64,000 nucleotides of DNA from TMP-24 sp964600685 (GTDB taxonomy: Bacteria; Pseudomonadota; Alphaproteobacteria; Rhodobacterales; Rhodobacteraceae): contig CAZRKU010000001.1 in NCBI GenBank assembly GCA_964600685.1, positions 62,001 through 126,000 of the forward strand, in the 5' to 3' direction. The notes beneath the pieces were generated by a model. It was not told the origin of the DNA. It ran no database searches and was given only the letters and a program-made list of their open reading frames with translations. Position 1 is the stretch's first letter, and every line of letters starts with the position of its first letter. Positions 9,534 to 17,719 of the stretch are shown piece after piece. Both the position numbers and the translations under genes were made by a program.

Positions 9534-10300
9534 CAGCGCGCCGCTTGCGCGAACCGGACCGAGCGCAAACCCACAAGCCACCGGCACCGTGCAGCGGCGC
9601 AACGGTCGCAACCAGAGCGCAGCCCCGCAAGAATGTCTCGCAACCTCAAATATGCTGCAACCAAAACGCCCGTCGCTCCGCAAGGCCCTCGCGGTACATC
9701 TTGAACCGCACCCTATAGCGTCGCGACCCTACCCGCCGCCGCCGCCAACATCAATCTGAAAGATACCTTGCCGCTTGCGGTGGCGCCGCAAGAATTGGCG
9801 GTGACGGTGCAGCCGCCTCACTCCCCCGCGCCCCCTGCCCGGCTCCATCGCCGGAGCGCAGACCGACTGCCTGATCCCCGGCTTGAGGGAGCCATCCTTC
9901 GCGAAAATGGCCGGGCATCCGGCGAACACCGCCGCGATTCCAGCCGCACAGCCACCCCGGAAGCCGTTCGCGGCGCGCGAGGTCGGGACGATATCCGCCA
10001 AGGCGAGCGATGTCGGGCTCAATTGGGTTCGGACGCCCCAGCGTTTCGCAGCCTGCGTGACATTCATTGCACCTATGTCCATGAAAGCATGAGGGACTCC
10101 CATGGCCACATCTTCGTGTCAGAGGCGGTCAATGACCATTCGCCAAACCGGCTCCGGACCGGTCGCGAACCGAAGGATCTCGACGATCATGTCCGTCTCC
10201 GCGCCGGCATCGACAAGGTCAAACGGATCATGGCATCGTCATCACCCGGTTCGACGCAGCCAGGACCGAGGAGGCTCCAGAACCGCCGGAGGCGTGACCG
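9534..10300. other. 767-base stretch with no convincing gene
   Basis: Several short open frames exist on both strands but none has a good ribosome-binding site with protein-like composition. On the minus strand one frame reads sensible residues from about 10230 to 10122, meets a TGA at 10121-10119 and then continues (VTQAAKRWGVRT..., ALADIVPTSRAANG...) to about 9870. This could be a decayed gene or chance. The part near 9534 presumably carries the promoter of the PepSY gene. Confidence 0.4.
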
Positions 10301-11212
10301 TCATCCGTCAACCATCGGCATTTCGGCGAGAAGCCAGTCGCGAAAGGCTCGGATCGCCGGGGCGCCGCGACGGCGTTCGGGATAGACAAGCCAGGTGTCG
10401 GCCTCGTCCCGCCAGCAGGTGCCAAAGGGCTGGACCAGTTCGCCGCGCACCAGCATGTCGGCGAAGAACAGGGGGTTGAGCAGGCAGGCCCCCTGCCCGG
10501 CCAGCGCCGCCTGCACGGTCAGGATCTGCGCGCCGAGAAAGCTGCGGCCGCCGGGCCGTTCCGGCGGGGGCCGGACACCGGCGGCGGCGAACCAGCCCGC
10601 CCAACCTTCATCGGTCGGGTCGATCAGCGGCACGTCGAGCAGGTCCGCCGGATGCTCCGGGCGGCCATGGCGGGCGATGTAGGCGGGCGAGACCATCGGC
10701 GCATAGTCGTTGTGCATGAGGAAATGCGACACAAGCCCCGGCCAGACGCCGCGCCCGGTGCGGATCGCCACCGTCGCCTCGCCGGCCTGAAGATCGGCGA
10801 TACGGTGGTCGATCTCAACCCTGGTCGTGACCGAAGGGTTCGCGATCTGGAACCGGCCGAGGCGCGATGCGAGGAAGAAGGCGCCGAAGGAGGGCAGCAC
10901 GCTGATCACCAGCGTCTCGTCGCGTTCCTTGCGGGCGTCGGCGAAGGCCTGCCGCAGAATCTCCAGCGCCTCGCCCGCCCGTTCCGCCAGCCGCGCGCCA
11001 TCATGGGTCAGCGTCACGCCGCGCGCACGGCGGCGGAAAAGCGGCAGGCCGACCCGGTCCTCCAGCACCTTGATCTGATAGCTGACCGCGGCCTGCGTCA
11101 TCCCCAGTTCATCCGCGGCGCTGGTGAAACTCTGGTGCCGCGCCGCCGCCTCGAAGACGCGGATCGCGGCGAGCGGTGGCAAAGGCAGGGCGGAGGCCAG
11201 CGGCTGAGCCAT
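10301..11212 (-). CDS. LysR-type transcriptional regulator, GcvA-like
   Basis: A 303-residue LTTR. The winged helix-turn-helix is at residues 14-75 (AIRVFEAAARHQSFTSAAD, MTQAAVSYQIKVLE, LPLFRRRARGVTLT), with the form typical of GcvA/AmpR-like members. The C-terminal effector domain begins about residue 95. It is transcribed away from the DUF1127 gene at 11310, with a 97-base intergenic region that probably holds both promoters and the regulator's own site. It may control the DUF1127 gene and the nitrile hydratase operon behind it; this is inferred from the divergent layout. Confidence 0.9.
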   Translation of the reverse strand: MAQPLASALPLPPLAAIRVFEAAARHQSFTSAADELGMTQAAVSYQIKVLEDRVGLPLFRRRARGVTLTHDGARLAERAGEALEILRQAFADARKERDETLVISVLPSFGAFFLASRLGRFQIANPSVTTRVEIDHRIADLQAGEATVAIRTGRGVWPGLVSHFLMHNDYAPMVSPAYIARHGRPEHPADLLDVPLIDPTDEGWAGWFAAAGVRPPPERPGGRSFLGAQILTVQAALAGQGACLLNPLFFADMLVRGELVQPFGTCWRDEADTWLVYPERRRGAPAIRAFRDWLLAEMPMVDG

Positions 11213-11216
11213 AGAA

Positions 11217-11252
11217 TTACCTTATGTATTTAGTCGGGGTTTCAATTGGTAA
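11217..11252. promoter_or_regulatory. Candidate LysR binding region between divergent genes
   Basis: Inverted arms TTACC (11217-11221) and GGTAA (11248-11252) lie in the AT-rich space just upstream of the LysR start and before the DUF1127 gene. LysR regulators usually bind such divergent intergenic dyads. The arms are short, so this is only a candidate. Confidence 0.3.
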
Positions 11253-11309
11253 CTCCGCCCCGTTTGGCCGATGTTCCGGGGCAGGAAATCTTCAAACAGG
11301 AGGCTTGCA

Positions 11310-11489
11310 ATGACGACCTCGATCCTGAACGCCGTCACAGTCAAGCCGTTTTTCCGCCTGTTCTCAAGGAAAAAGGCCGTGATCTGCGCGCCCATCACCG
11401 ACATCAGCCAGATGGATGCGAAAACCCGGCGCGCGATCTCCGATCTGCCGCCCTATCTGCTGAGAGACATTGGCGTGACTGATGTTTGA
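11310..11489 (+). CDS. DUF1127 (YjiS-like) small protein
   Basis: A 59-residue basic protein ending in AISDLPPYLLRDIGVTDV, the hallmark DUF1127 C-terminus (LxDIG). A perfect AGGAGG at 11298-11303, six bases before ATG 11310, fixes the start; the longer frame from 11271 lacks one. Members are numerous in Rhodobacteraceae, and the Rhodobacter sphaeroides member CcaF1 is an RNA-binding protein involved in sRNA maturation and RNA turnover. Here it sits between a divergent LysR gene and the nitrile hydratase operon, 53 bases upstream of the latter, so it may be co-expressed with it. Confidence 0.85.
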   Translation: MTTSILNAVTVKPFFRLFSRKKAVICAPITDISQMDAKTRRAISDLPPYLLRDIGVTDV

Positions 11490-11542
11490 AGGCGTTCGGG
11501 CGGGTGCTGGACAGTGCCCGCCCGACATGGAAAGATCGTCCC

Positions 11543-12157
11543 ATGCCGCACGATCACCACGACCATCCGCACAGCCTTCTGCCGTCCGACCCCGCGCTGC
11601 GGGTGAAGGCGCTTGAAACGATTCTGGTGACGAAGGGGCTGGTCGATCCGGCCGCCATCGAGGCGATCCTTGAGACCTACGAGAAGAAGGTCGGCCCGCA
11701 TCTGGGGGCGGCGGTCGTGGCGCGCGCCTGGGCTGAGCCCGCCTTCCGCGCGCTCCTGCTCCGTGACGCCAACGCGGCGATGGCGGAATTGGGCATATCC
11801 GGTCGGCAGGGTGAACATGTGGTGGCAGTCGAGAACACGCCCCAGACGCACAACATGGTCGTCTGCACGCTCTGTTCCTGCTACCCATGGCCGCTTCTGG
11901 GCATTCCGCCCGCCTGGTACAAGTCCGATGCCTACCGGGCGCGGGCCGTGCGCGAACCGCGCAAGGTTCTGGCCGATTTCGGCGTGACCCTGCCCGAAGG
12001 CCAGACGGTGCGCGTCTGGGATTCGACGGCGGAAGTGCGCTATCTGGTGCTGCCGATGCGCCCCGAGGGGACGGAGGGGTGGAGCGCCGAGCGCCTTCTG
12101 CCCTTGGTCACCCGCGACAGCATGATCGGCACCGGCCTGCCGCGGCCCGCCGCATGA
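11543..12157 (+). CDS. nthA: Nitrile hydratase alpha subunit, cobalt type
   Basis: A 204-residue subunit of the enzyme that hydrates nitriles to amides in the cytoplasm. The metal-binding claw VCTLCSCYPWPLLGIPP lies near residues 107-123; Thr between the first two cysteines (CTLCSC) marks the non-corrin cobalt type, while iron enzymes have Ser there. C111 and C113 would be the oxidised cysteines. The N-terminus HDHHDHPH is His-rich, as in other alpha subunits. ATG 11543 begins this conserved head. It overlaps the beta gene by 4 bases. Usual alpha length is about 200 residues, so the gene is complete. Confidence 0.93.
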   Translation: MPHDHHDHPHSLLPSDPALRVKALETILVTKGLVDPAAIEAILETYEKKVGPHLGAAVVARAWAEPAFRALLLRDANAAMAELGISGRQGEHVVAVENTPQTHNMVVCTLCSCYPWPLLGIPPAWYKSDAYRARAVREPRKVLADFGVTLPEGQTVRVWDSTAEVRYLVLPMRPEGTEGWSAERLLPLVTRDSMIGTGLPRPAA

Positions 12158-12819
12158 GCCGCCCGCATGACATGGGCGGCAGGCAGGGCGACGGGCCGGT
12201 GATCCCGACCGCTGACGGGTTTTCGCCCTATGATCAGGCCTGGCACCGGACGGCGCTGGGCCTGACGCTGGCGGCGGGCGGGCTTGGCGCCTGGACGATC
12301 GACGAGGCCCGCGCCGCGCGCGAACGGCTGCCCGGCTATGCGTCCTTCAGCTATTACGAAAAGTGGCTGGCGGCGCTGGCAGATCTTCTGGTCGAGAGGG
12401 GCCTCGTGTCGCACGAGGAACTGGCGCGCGGTGCTGCCGACAGGGCGCCGCTCGCCGCCCGAGCCTTCACCAGGGACAAGGTCGGCGCGACGCTTGCCCG
12501 CGGCACGCCCTACAACCGCCCCGGCCGGCCACCCGCTTTTGCCCCCGGCGCGAAAGTGCGCACCCGCGCCCCGGCGGACAATGCGTTTGTCACGGGCGGC
12601 CATATCCGGCTTCCCGCCTATGCGGCGGGCAAGACCGGCCGGGTGATCCTGTCGCATGGCCCCCATGTCTTTCCCGACCGCAATGCGCATGGCCTGGGTG
12701 AAGGGGCAGAGCCGCTTTACACGGTCGCCTTCCGCGCCGCCGATCTCTGGCCCGAACCGGAACATCCCGGCGACGAGGTGACGCTCGACCTGTGGGAAAG
12801 TTACCTGGGTGCGGCATGA
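12154..12819 (+). CDS. nthB: Nitrile hydratase beta subunit
   Basis: A 221-residue subunit that pairs with the alpha subunit to form the active site. It begins RPHDMGGRQGDGPV, the conserved beta-subunit N-terminus, and ends in an SH3-like barrel with GKTGRVILSHGPHVFPD and AEPLYTVAFRAADLW, both family hallmarks. ATG 12154 overlaps the alpha stop (ATGA); a longer in-frame ORF upstream lies inside the alpha gene. The stop overlaps the activator gene by 4 bases, so the three genes are one translationally coupled operon. Confidence 0.92.
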   Translation: MSRPHDMGGRQGDGPVIPTADGFSPYDQAWHRTALGLTLAAGGLGAWTIDEARAARERLPGYASFSYYEKWLAALADLLVERGLVSHEELARGAADRAPLAARAFTRDKVGATLARGTPYNRPGRPPAFAPGAKVRTRAPADNAFVTGGHIRLPAYAAGKTGRVILSHGPHVFPDRNAHGLGEGAEPLYTVAFRAADLWPEPEHPGDEVTLDLWESYLGAA

Positions 12820-13151
12820 CCGACGGCCCCCGCCATTTCGACGACCCCTGGCAGGCGCAGCTTTTCGCGCTGACCGTGGCGCTGTCCGACGCGGGCCATT
12901 TCGGCTGGGCCGACTGGACGGCAGCGTTCGGGGCGACGCTGAAGCACCATGGCGCGAGCCGGGAGCTTGACGGCGGCAGCGACTATTTCAACGCCTGGCT
13001 CGAGACGCTGGAGGGGCTGCTCAGCCGGACCGGGATGGCGGCCACGGCCGACGTGGCCCGGATGAAAGCGGCGTGGGAGGAGGCTTACGCCACCACCCCG
13101 CACGGCCAGCCGGTCAGGCTGAAGAGGCCGGTGACCGGTGGTCCGCCATGA
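12816..13151 (+). CDS. Nitrile hydratase accessory (activator) protein
   Basis: A 111-residue protein resembling the nitrile hydratase accessory family and the beta-subunit N-terminal domain: FDDPWQAQLFALTVALSDAGHF, FGWADWTAAFGA and DYFNAWLETLEGLL. In cobalt enzymes this protein exchanges cobalt-loaded alpha subunit into the apoenzyme and oxidises the ligand cysteines. ATG 12816 overlaps the beta stop. The last 38 bases overlap the 3' end of the convergent DegT gene. Confidence 0.85.
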   Translation: MTDGPRHFDDPWQAQLFALTVALSDAGHFGWADWTAAFGATLKHHGASRELDGGSDYFNAWLETLEGLLSRTGMAATADVARMKAAWEEAYATTPHGQPVRLKRPVTGGPP

Positions 13152-14322
13152 CCGCGGCGCGGATGATGCGGGCGATCAGCGCCGCATCGTCGGGGGTAAA
13201 GGTCAATGGCAGGCGGATGTCCATCAGGCCAGAAAGCACCCGGTCGGTCTGCGGCAGATTTTGCGGCGGCGCATAACGCCAGCTGTCATGGCGCGAGGTG
13301 AAGGCGACGGGTTCGGTCGCGCCGAACCATTTCAGTTCGACCCCGAGCGACAGGCAGCGGGCAATGACGGCCTGCACCCGCGCCGCTTCCCAGTCGGGCA
13401 ACAGGAACTGGAAGGACGATCCGACGATGATTTCCGCCTCCGGTCGCCGCACCAGCCTGAGACCCGGCGTGCCCCCGAGCCCCGCCTCAAGCGACCGGTA
13501 GAGCGCGTTCCAGCGGTCGATCTGCCGGGGCAGGTCCGCGAGTTGCGGACGCAGGATCGCCGCCCGCAGATTGTCCATCCGGCCCGAGACATTGGGCGTG
13601 ACCCAGCGCGCGGCCTCAAATGCCTCGGGCGGCGGCGCGGCGCGGTGGCGGGAGTAGAGCATGTAGCTGCCCGACAGAAGGATGGCACGGGCCATCAGGT
13701 CGGGATCATCGGACACCAGCAGCCCGCCCTCGCCGGAGTTCATGTGCTTGTAGGTCTGGGTGGAGTAACAGCCGATCACGCCGTGCCGCCCGGAGGGCAC
13801 CCCCCCCCAGCCGCCGCCCATCGTATGGGCGCAATCCTCGATGACCGGCAGACCCGCAGCATCGCAGATCGCCATCAGCCGGTCCATGTCGCAGATGTGG
13901 CCGCGCATATGGCTCAGCATCAGCGCCTTGGCCCCCGGCCCGGCCTTCGCCGCCAGATCGTCAAGGTCGATCACCAGATCGTCCGTCACCTCGACAAAGA
14001 CCGGGACCGCGCCGAGAGCCGCAATGGCACCCGGTACCGGGGCCAGCGTGAAGGCGTTGGTCAGAACCCGGTCGCCGGGGCCGATGCCGAGCGCCCGCAG
14101 GGCGCAGCCAAGTGCATAGCCGCCCGAAGCCACCGCCAGGCAATAGCGCGCGCCGGTGAAGGTTGCGAATTCCTCTTCCAGCGCCGCCACCTCGGAGATC
14201 TCGTCGCCGAGCGTATTGTAGCGATGGAGCCGTCCGTGCCGCAGAACCGCCGTCGCGGCGGCAATGGCCGCTTCCGGCAAAGGCTCCTGCTGGGTGAAGG
14301 GTTTGGTGAACCGCTCCTGCAT
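13114..14322 (-). CDS. DegT/DnrJ/EryC1/StrS family PLP aminotransferase
   Basis: A 402-residue sugar-aminotransferase-like PLP enzyme. The cofactor aspartate lies in PVIEDCAHTMGG (about residue 165), and the Schiff-base lysine in STQTYKHMNSGEGG (about residue 195). Such enzymes normally aminate keto-sugars for surface glycans or secondary metabolites. Its ATG shares one base with the stop of the upstream MFS gene (TGATG), so the two form an operon. Its tail overlaps the convergent activator gene by 38 bases. The amino acceptor is unknown; no other sugar-nucleotide genes are adjacent. Confidence 0.88.
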   Translation of the reverse strand: MQERFTKPFTQQEPLPEAAIAAATAVLRHGRLHRYNTLGDEISEVAALEEEFATFTGARYCLAVASGGYALGCALRALGIGPGDRVLTNAFTLAPVPGAIAALGAVPVFVEVTDDLVIDLDDLAAKAGPGAKALMLSHMRGHICDMDRLMAICDAAGLPVIEDCAHTMGGGWGGVPSGRHGVIGCYSTQTYKHMNSGEGGLLVSDDPDLMARAILLSGSYMLYSRHRAAPPPEAFEAARWVTPNVSGRMDNLRAAILRPQLADLPRQIDRWNALYRSLEAGLGGTPGLRLVRRPEAEIIVGSSFQFLLPDWEAARVQAVIARCLSLGVELKWFGATEPVAFTSRHDSWRYAPPQNLPQTDRVLSGLMDIRLPLTFTPDDAALIARIIRAAVMADHRSPASSA

Positions 14323-15557
14323 CAGGTCTTGCCCCCGTCATGCCCCACGACCCACAGGAACAGGCCAAGCGTCAGCAACAGCCCGCCGCCCGCGAAGAAA
14401 TAGGCCATGTTCGGCGACTGCATCGGCCCGGCAAGGAAATAGCTGAAAACCTGCGAGAAGAACACCGTGCCGACCAGCATGGCGATGTTGGTGATCGCCG
14501 AGATGCCGCCCTGAAGCTCGCCTTGGGCATTTTCCGGCACGCGCTGCGACATGAGCGCGGTCAGCATCGGATGGATGAAACCTTCCGGCCCGTGGATGAC
14601 CATCAGGATCACGATCACGCCGAGACCGCCCGCCAGACCATAGCCGGTAGCCGCGATGGTCGCGGACACCAGCCCGATCAGCACCGTCCGGAACTCGCCG
14701 AACATCTTGACGGCGGGGCCGGCGAGCGCGCCCTGGAAGATCGCCATGATCACCCCGAAAACCGCCAGTGTCACCCCGATCATCGATTCCGACCAGCCGA
14801 ACCTGGCCTTGGCCCAGAAAGGCCAGATCGCCGGATAGACCGAGGTGCAGAAGAAGAAGGCCGCGAGGACCGCGCACATCGGCAGCACGCCGGAATAGGT
14901 GCGGAAGACCTTGAAGGCGCCGAACGGATTGGCGCGCCTCCATTCGAAGGAGCGGCGGTTTTCGTCCGCCAGCGTCTCGGGCAGGACGAACAGGCCAAAG
15001 AGGAAATTCAGCAGCGATACCGCCGCCGCCACATAGAAAGGCACGCGCGGTCCGTATTCGCCGAGGATGCCGCCGATCGCCGGACCGATGACGAAGCCCA
15101 GCCCGAACGCCGCCCCCATCAGGCCGAAGGCCTTGCCGCGGTCCTCCGGCGCGGTGATGTCGGCGATGAAGGCATTGGCGATGACCCAGGACGCGCCGCA
15201 GAGGCCGGCGAAGATCCGGCCCACGAACAGCCACAGCACGTTCGGCGCAAGCGCATGGGCCAGAAAGTCGATCCCCAGCCCGAAGACCGCGATCAGCATC
15301 AGGGGCCGCCGCCCGTAGCGGTCGGAGAGGTTGCCCATCAGCGGGCCGGACAGGAACTGCGTCAGAGAATAGGCCGCCGCCATCCAGCCGCCGATCCGTG
15401 CGGCGGTCGCCAGATCGACATGGCCGACATCCCCGATCAGCGCGGGCAGGACCGGGATGATGATCCCGAACCCCACCATGTCCAGAAAGACGGTGATCAG
15501 GACAAAGGCCCGCGCCCGGCCAAGGCCAGGGTTCGCGGCGCTGAAACTCTCCGCCAT
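14322..15557 (-). CDS. MFS transporter, TetA-like drug/metabolite exporter
   Basis: A 411-residue permease with 12 predicted helices. It shows the DHA1 signatures LDMVGFGIIIPVLPALIG in helix 1, the loop 2-3 motif GNLSDRYGRRPLML and GAAFGLGFVIGPAIGGILG (antiporter motif C) near residue 145. These place it in the TetA/TCR-type proton-antiport branch of the major facilitator superfamily. It is co-transcribed with the DegT aminotransferase, which could suggest export of an aminated product, but the substrate is not deducible. Confidence 0.88.
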   Translation of the reverse strand: MAESFSAANPGLGRARAFVLITVFLDMVGFGIIIPVLPALIGDVGHVDLATAARIGGWMAAAYSLTQFLSGPLMGNLSDRYGRRPLMLIAVFGLGIDFLAHALAPNVLWLFVGRIFAGLCGASWVIANAFIADITAPEDRGKAFGLMGAAFGLGFVIGPAIGGILGEYGPRVPFYVAAAVSLLNFLFGLFVLPETLADENRRSFEWRRANPFGAFKVFRTYSGVLPMCAVLAAFFFCTSVYPAIWPFWAKARFGWSESMIGVTLAVFGVIMAIFQGALAGPAVKMFGEFRTVLIGLVSATIAATGYGLAGGLGVIVILMVIHGPEGFIHPMLTALMSQRVPENAQGELQGGISAITNIAMLVGTVFFSQVFSYFLAGPMQSPNMAYFFAGGGLLLTLGLFLWVVGHDGGKT

Positions 15558-15581
15558 GTGACACCTCCGGCCCGGTTTGTT

Positions 15582-16244
15582 TCAGCCCAGGAGCCGGTTT
15601 GCAAGCGTCGGCAGTTCATCGAAATGGCCGATCAGCGCGTCGGGGGCGAAGCGCGCCACATCGGCGCCCTCCGGCCCGAAGGTCACGAGCGCGACCGGCA
15701 CGCCCGCCGCGCGGGCCGTCCGACAGTCCGTCTCGGTATCACCGATCAGAAGGGACTGCGCGACCTGCCCGCCCGCCCGCTCGACGCTGAGCCGGTAGGG
15801 GGCGGGATCGGGCTTGCGCACCGGCAAAGTGTCTGCGCCGACGAGCGAGGCGAAAAGACCCCGCACGCCCAGCCGGGTCAGCAAGATGTCGGCCAGCCAT
15901 TCGGGTTTGTTGGTGCAGACGCCGGTTCGGATGTTGGCGGCGCGCAAGGCCTCGACGGCGACAATCGCGCCGGGATAGAGCCGGGTCTCGCGGTCGATGG
16001 CGCCTTCATAGGCCTGAAGCAGCACCGGATAATTCGCATCCACCAGCGCTTCATCGGGCTGGCCCAGCCGTTCCAGCCCCAGTCGCAGCATCGCCCGACC
16101 GCCACGTCCCGCAGTGATTGCATCCCGCGCCGGATCGAGCAGATCGCCTGCCCCCATCAAGCGAAAACAATGGTTTGCCGCCGCGATCAGGTCGGCCGAA
16201 GTGTCCGCCAGCGTTCCGTCCAGATCGAAGATGACCGTGCGCAC
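15582..16244 (-). CDS. gph: HAD phosphatase, phosphoglycolate phosphatase-like
   Basis: A 220-residue haloacid dehalogenase-family enzyme. Motif I VIFDLDGTLADT (residues 4-15) carries the nucleophile Asp; CTNKPEW is motif II; RKPDPAPY gives the Lys and IGDTETDC the acidic motif III. The insertion and length match Gph, which removes phosphoglycolate arising from DNA repair or RuBisCO oxygenation. The start is a GTG at 16244. It is divergent from glmU with about 120 bases between them. Assignment to Gph rather than another HAD phosphatase is probable, not certain. Confidence 0.8.
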   Translation of the reverse strand: MRTVIFDLDGTLADTSADLIAAANHCFRLMGAGDLLDPARDAITAGRGGRAMLRLGLERLGQPDEALVDANYPVLLQAYEGAIDRETRLYPGAIVAVEALRAANIRTGVCTNKPEWLADILLTRLGVRGLFASLVGADTLPVRKPDPAPYRLSVERAGGQVAQSLLIGDTETDCRTARAAGVPVALVTFGPEGADVARFAPDALIGHFDELPTLANRLLG

Positions 16245-16366
16245 AATGCCCCTGCCCGGGCCGGATTGGCCCCGCTGTAACCTGCCGAAAAGCTTCGTGA
16301 TCCCATTTCGCTTGCGACAATCCGGGCCATCGGTAAAACGGGCGCGACCAGAAGGAAAGGCCGTTC

Positions 16367-17719
16367 ATGCCCGTTGCACTCCTCATTCTTGCCGCCGGCC
16401 AGGGCACGCGGATGAACTCTGACCTGCCGAAAGTGCTGCACAAGGTGGCAGGGGCACCGCTGCTGTGGCATGCGATGCGCTCCGGCGCGGCGCTGGAGCC
16501 GGAACGGACCGTGGTGGTTGCGGGCCATGGCGCCGATCAGGTGGCGAAGGCCGCGCGGGACTGGGACGAGCACGCCGAAGTCGTCCTTCAGGCCGAACAG
16601 AAGGGCACGGGTCATGCCGTGGCGCAGGCCCTGCCCGCGCTTGCGGGCTTTCCGGGCAAGGTGATCGTGCTTTACGGCGACACGCCCTTCATCCGCCCCG
16701 AGACGCTGGAGGCCATGGTCGTCAATCCGGCCGACGTGGTGATCCTCGGCTTCGCCTCGCGCCCCGACACGCGGTATGGCCGTCTGGTCGTGCGCGAGGG
16801 CGGCCTGCTGGACCGGATTGTCGAGTTCAAGGACGCGAGTGCGGACGAACGCGCGATCACCCTGATGAACTCCGGCGTCCTGTGCGCCGATGCGGGCCTG
16901 CTGGGCGAACTGGTGGCGGGGCTGACCAATGACAATGCGGCCGGCGAATATTACCTGACCGACGTGGTGGCCGCCGCCGTGGCACGGGGCCTGGGCGCGC
17001 GGGTCGTGACCTGCCCCGAGGCCGAGACGCTGGGCGTCAACAGCCGCGCCGATCTCGCCGCCGCCGAGGCCGCCTTTCAGGCCGCGGCGAGGGCGGACTG
17101 TTTGGACAACGGCGTCACGCTGACCGCGCCGGAGACAGTCTTCTTCGGCTTCGACACCGTGATCGGCCGTGACAGCGTGATCGGCCCGAATGTGATCTTC
17201 GGACCGGGCGTCACGGTGGAATCGGAAGCCGAGATCAAGGGTTTCTGTCATCTCGAAGGCTGCCATATCTCGCGCGGGGCCTCCGTCGGCCCCTTCGCAC
17301 GGCTCCGCCCCGGTGCGGAACTGGCCGAGGATGTGCATGTCGGCAATTTCGTCGAGATCAAGAATGCGATCCTCGATGAAGGGGTCAAGGTCGGGCACCT
17401 GACCTATTTGGGCGATGCCCATGTGGGCGAACATGCCAACATCGGCGCCGGCACCGTGACCTGCAACTACGATGGCGTGAACAAGCACCGGACCGAGATC
17501 GGCGCGCGCGCCTTCATCGGGTCGGACACGATGCTGGTTGCCCCGGTCAGGATCGGCGCGGGGGCGATGACCGCCTCCGGTTCGGTCATCACCGAGGATG
17601 TGCCGGACAACGCGCTGGCGCTGGGTCGGGCGCCGCAGGTGCTCAAGCCGGGTCTGGCAAAGAAATTGTTCGAAAAGTTCAAGGCTCAGAAAGAAAAACG
17701 CCGGAAAGAGGCTGAATAA
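16367..17719 (+). CDS. glmU: Bifunctional UDP-GlcNAc pyrophosphorylase / GlcN-1-P acetyltransferase
   Basis: A 450-residue GlmU. The N-terminal uridylyltransferase has LAAGQGTRMNSDLPKVLHK (residues 7-25) and YGDTPFIRPETL. The C-terminal left-handed beta helix acetyltransferase contains FVEIKNAILDEG, HLTYLGDAHVGE and GAGTVTCNYDGVNKH. It makes UDP-N-acetylglucosamine for peptidoglycan and lipopolysaccharide. Its TAA stop shares a base with the ATG of glmS, coupling two steps of one pathway. Confidence 0.97.
   Translation: MPVALLILAAGQGTRMNSDLPKVLHKVAGAPLLWHAMRSGAALEPERTVVVAGHGADQVAKAARDWDEHAEVVLQAEQKGTGHAVAQALPALAGFPGKVIVLYGDTPFIRPETLEAMVVNPADVVILGFASRPDTRYGRLVVREGGLLDRIVEFKDASADERAITLMNSGVLCADAGLLGELVAGLTNDNAAGEYYLTDVVAAAVARGLGARVVTCPEAETLGVNSRADLAAAEAAFQAAARADCLDNGVTLTAPETVFFGFDTVIGRDSVIGPNVIFGPGVTVESEAEIKGFCHLEGCHISRGASVGPFARLRPGAELAEDVHVGNFVEIKNAILDEGVKVGHLTYLGDAHVGEHANIGAGTVTCNYDGVNKHRTEIGARAFIGSDTMLVAPVRIGAGAMTASGSVITEDVPDNALALGRAPQVLKPGLAKKLFEKFKAQKEKRRKEAE

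Noticed and set aside
14340..16280. 646-codon open frame on the plus strand
   Set aside because: It runs antisense across the MFS and gph genes, and its composition is that of a shadow frame.
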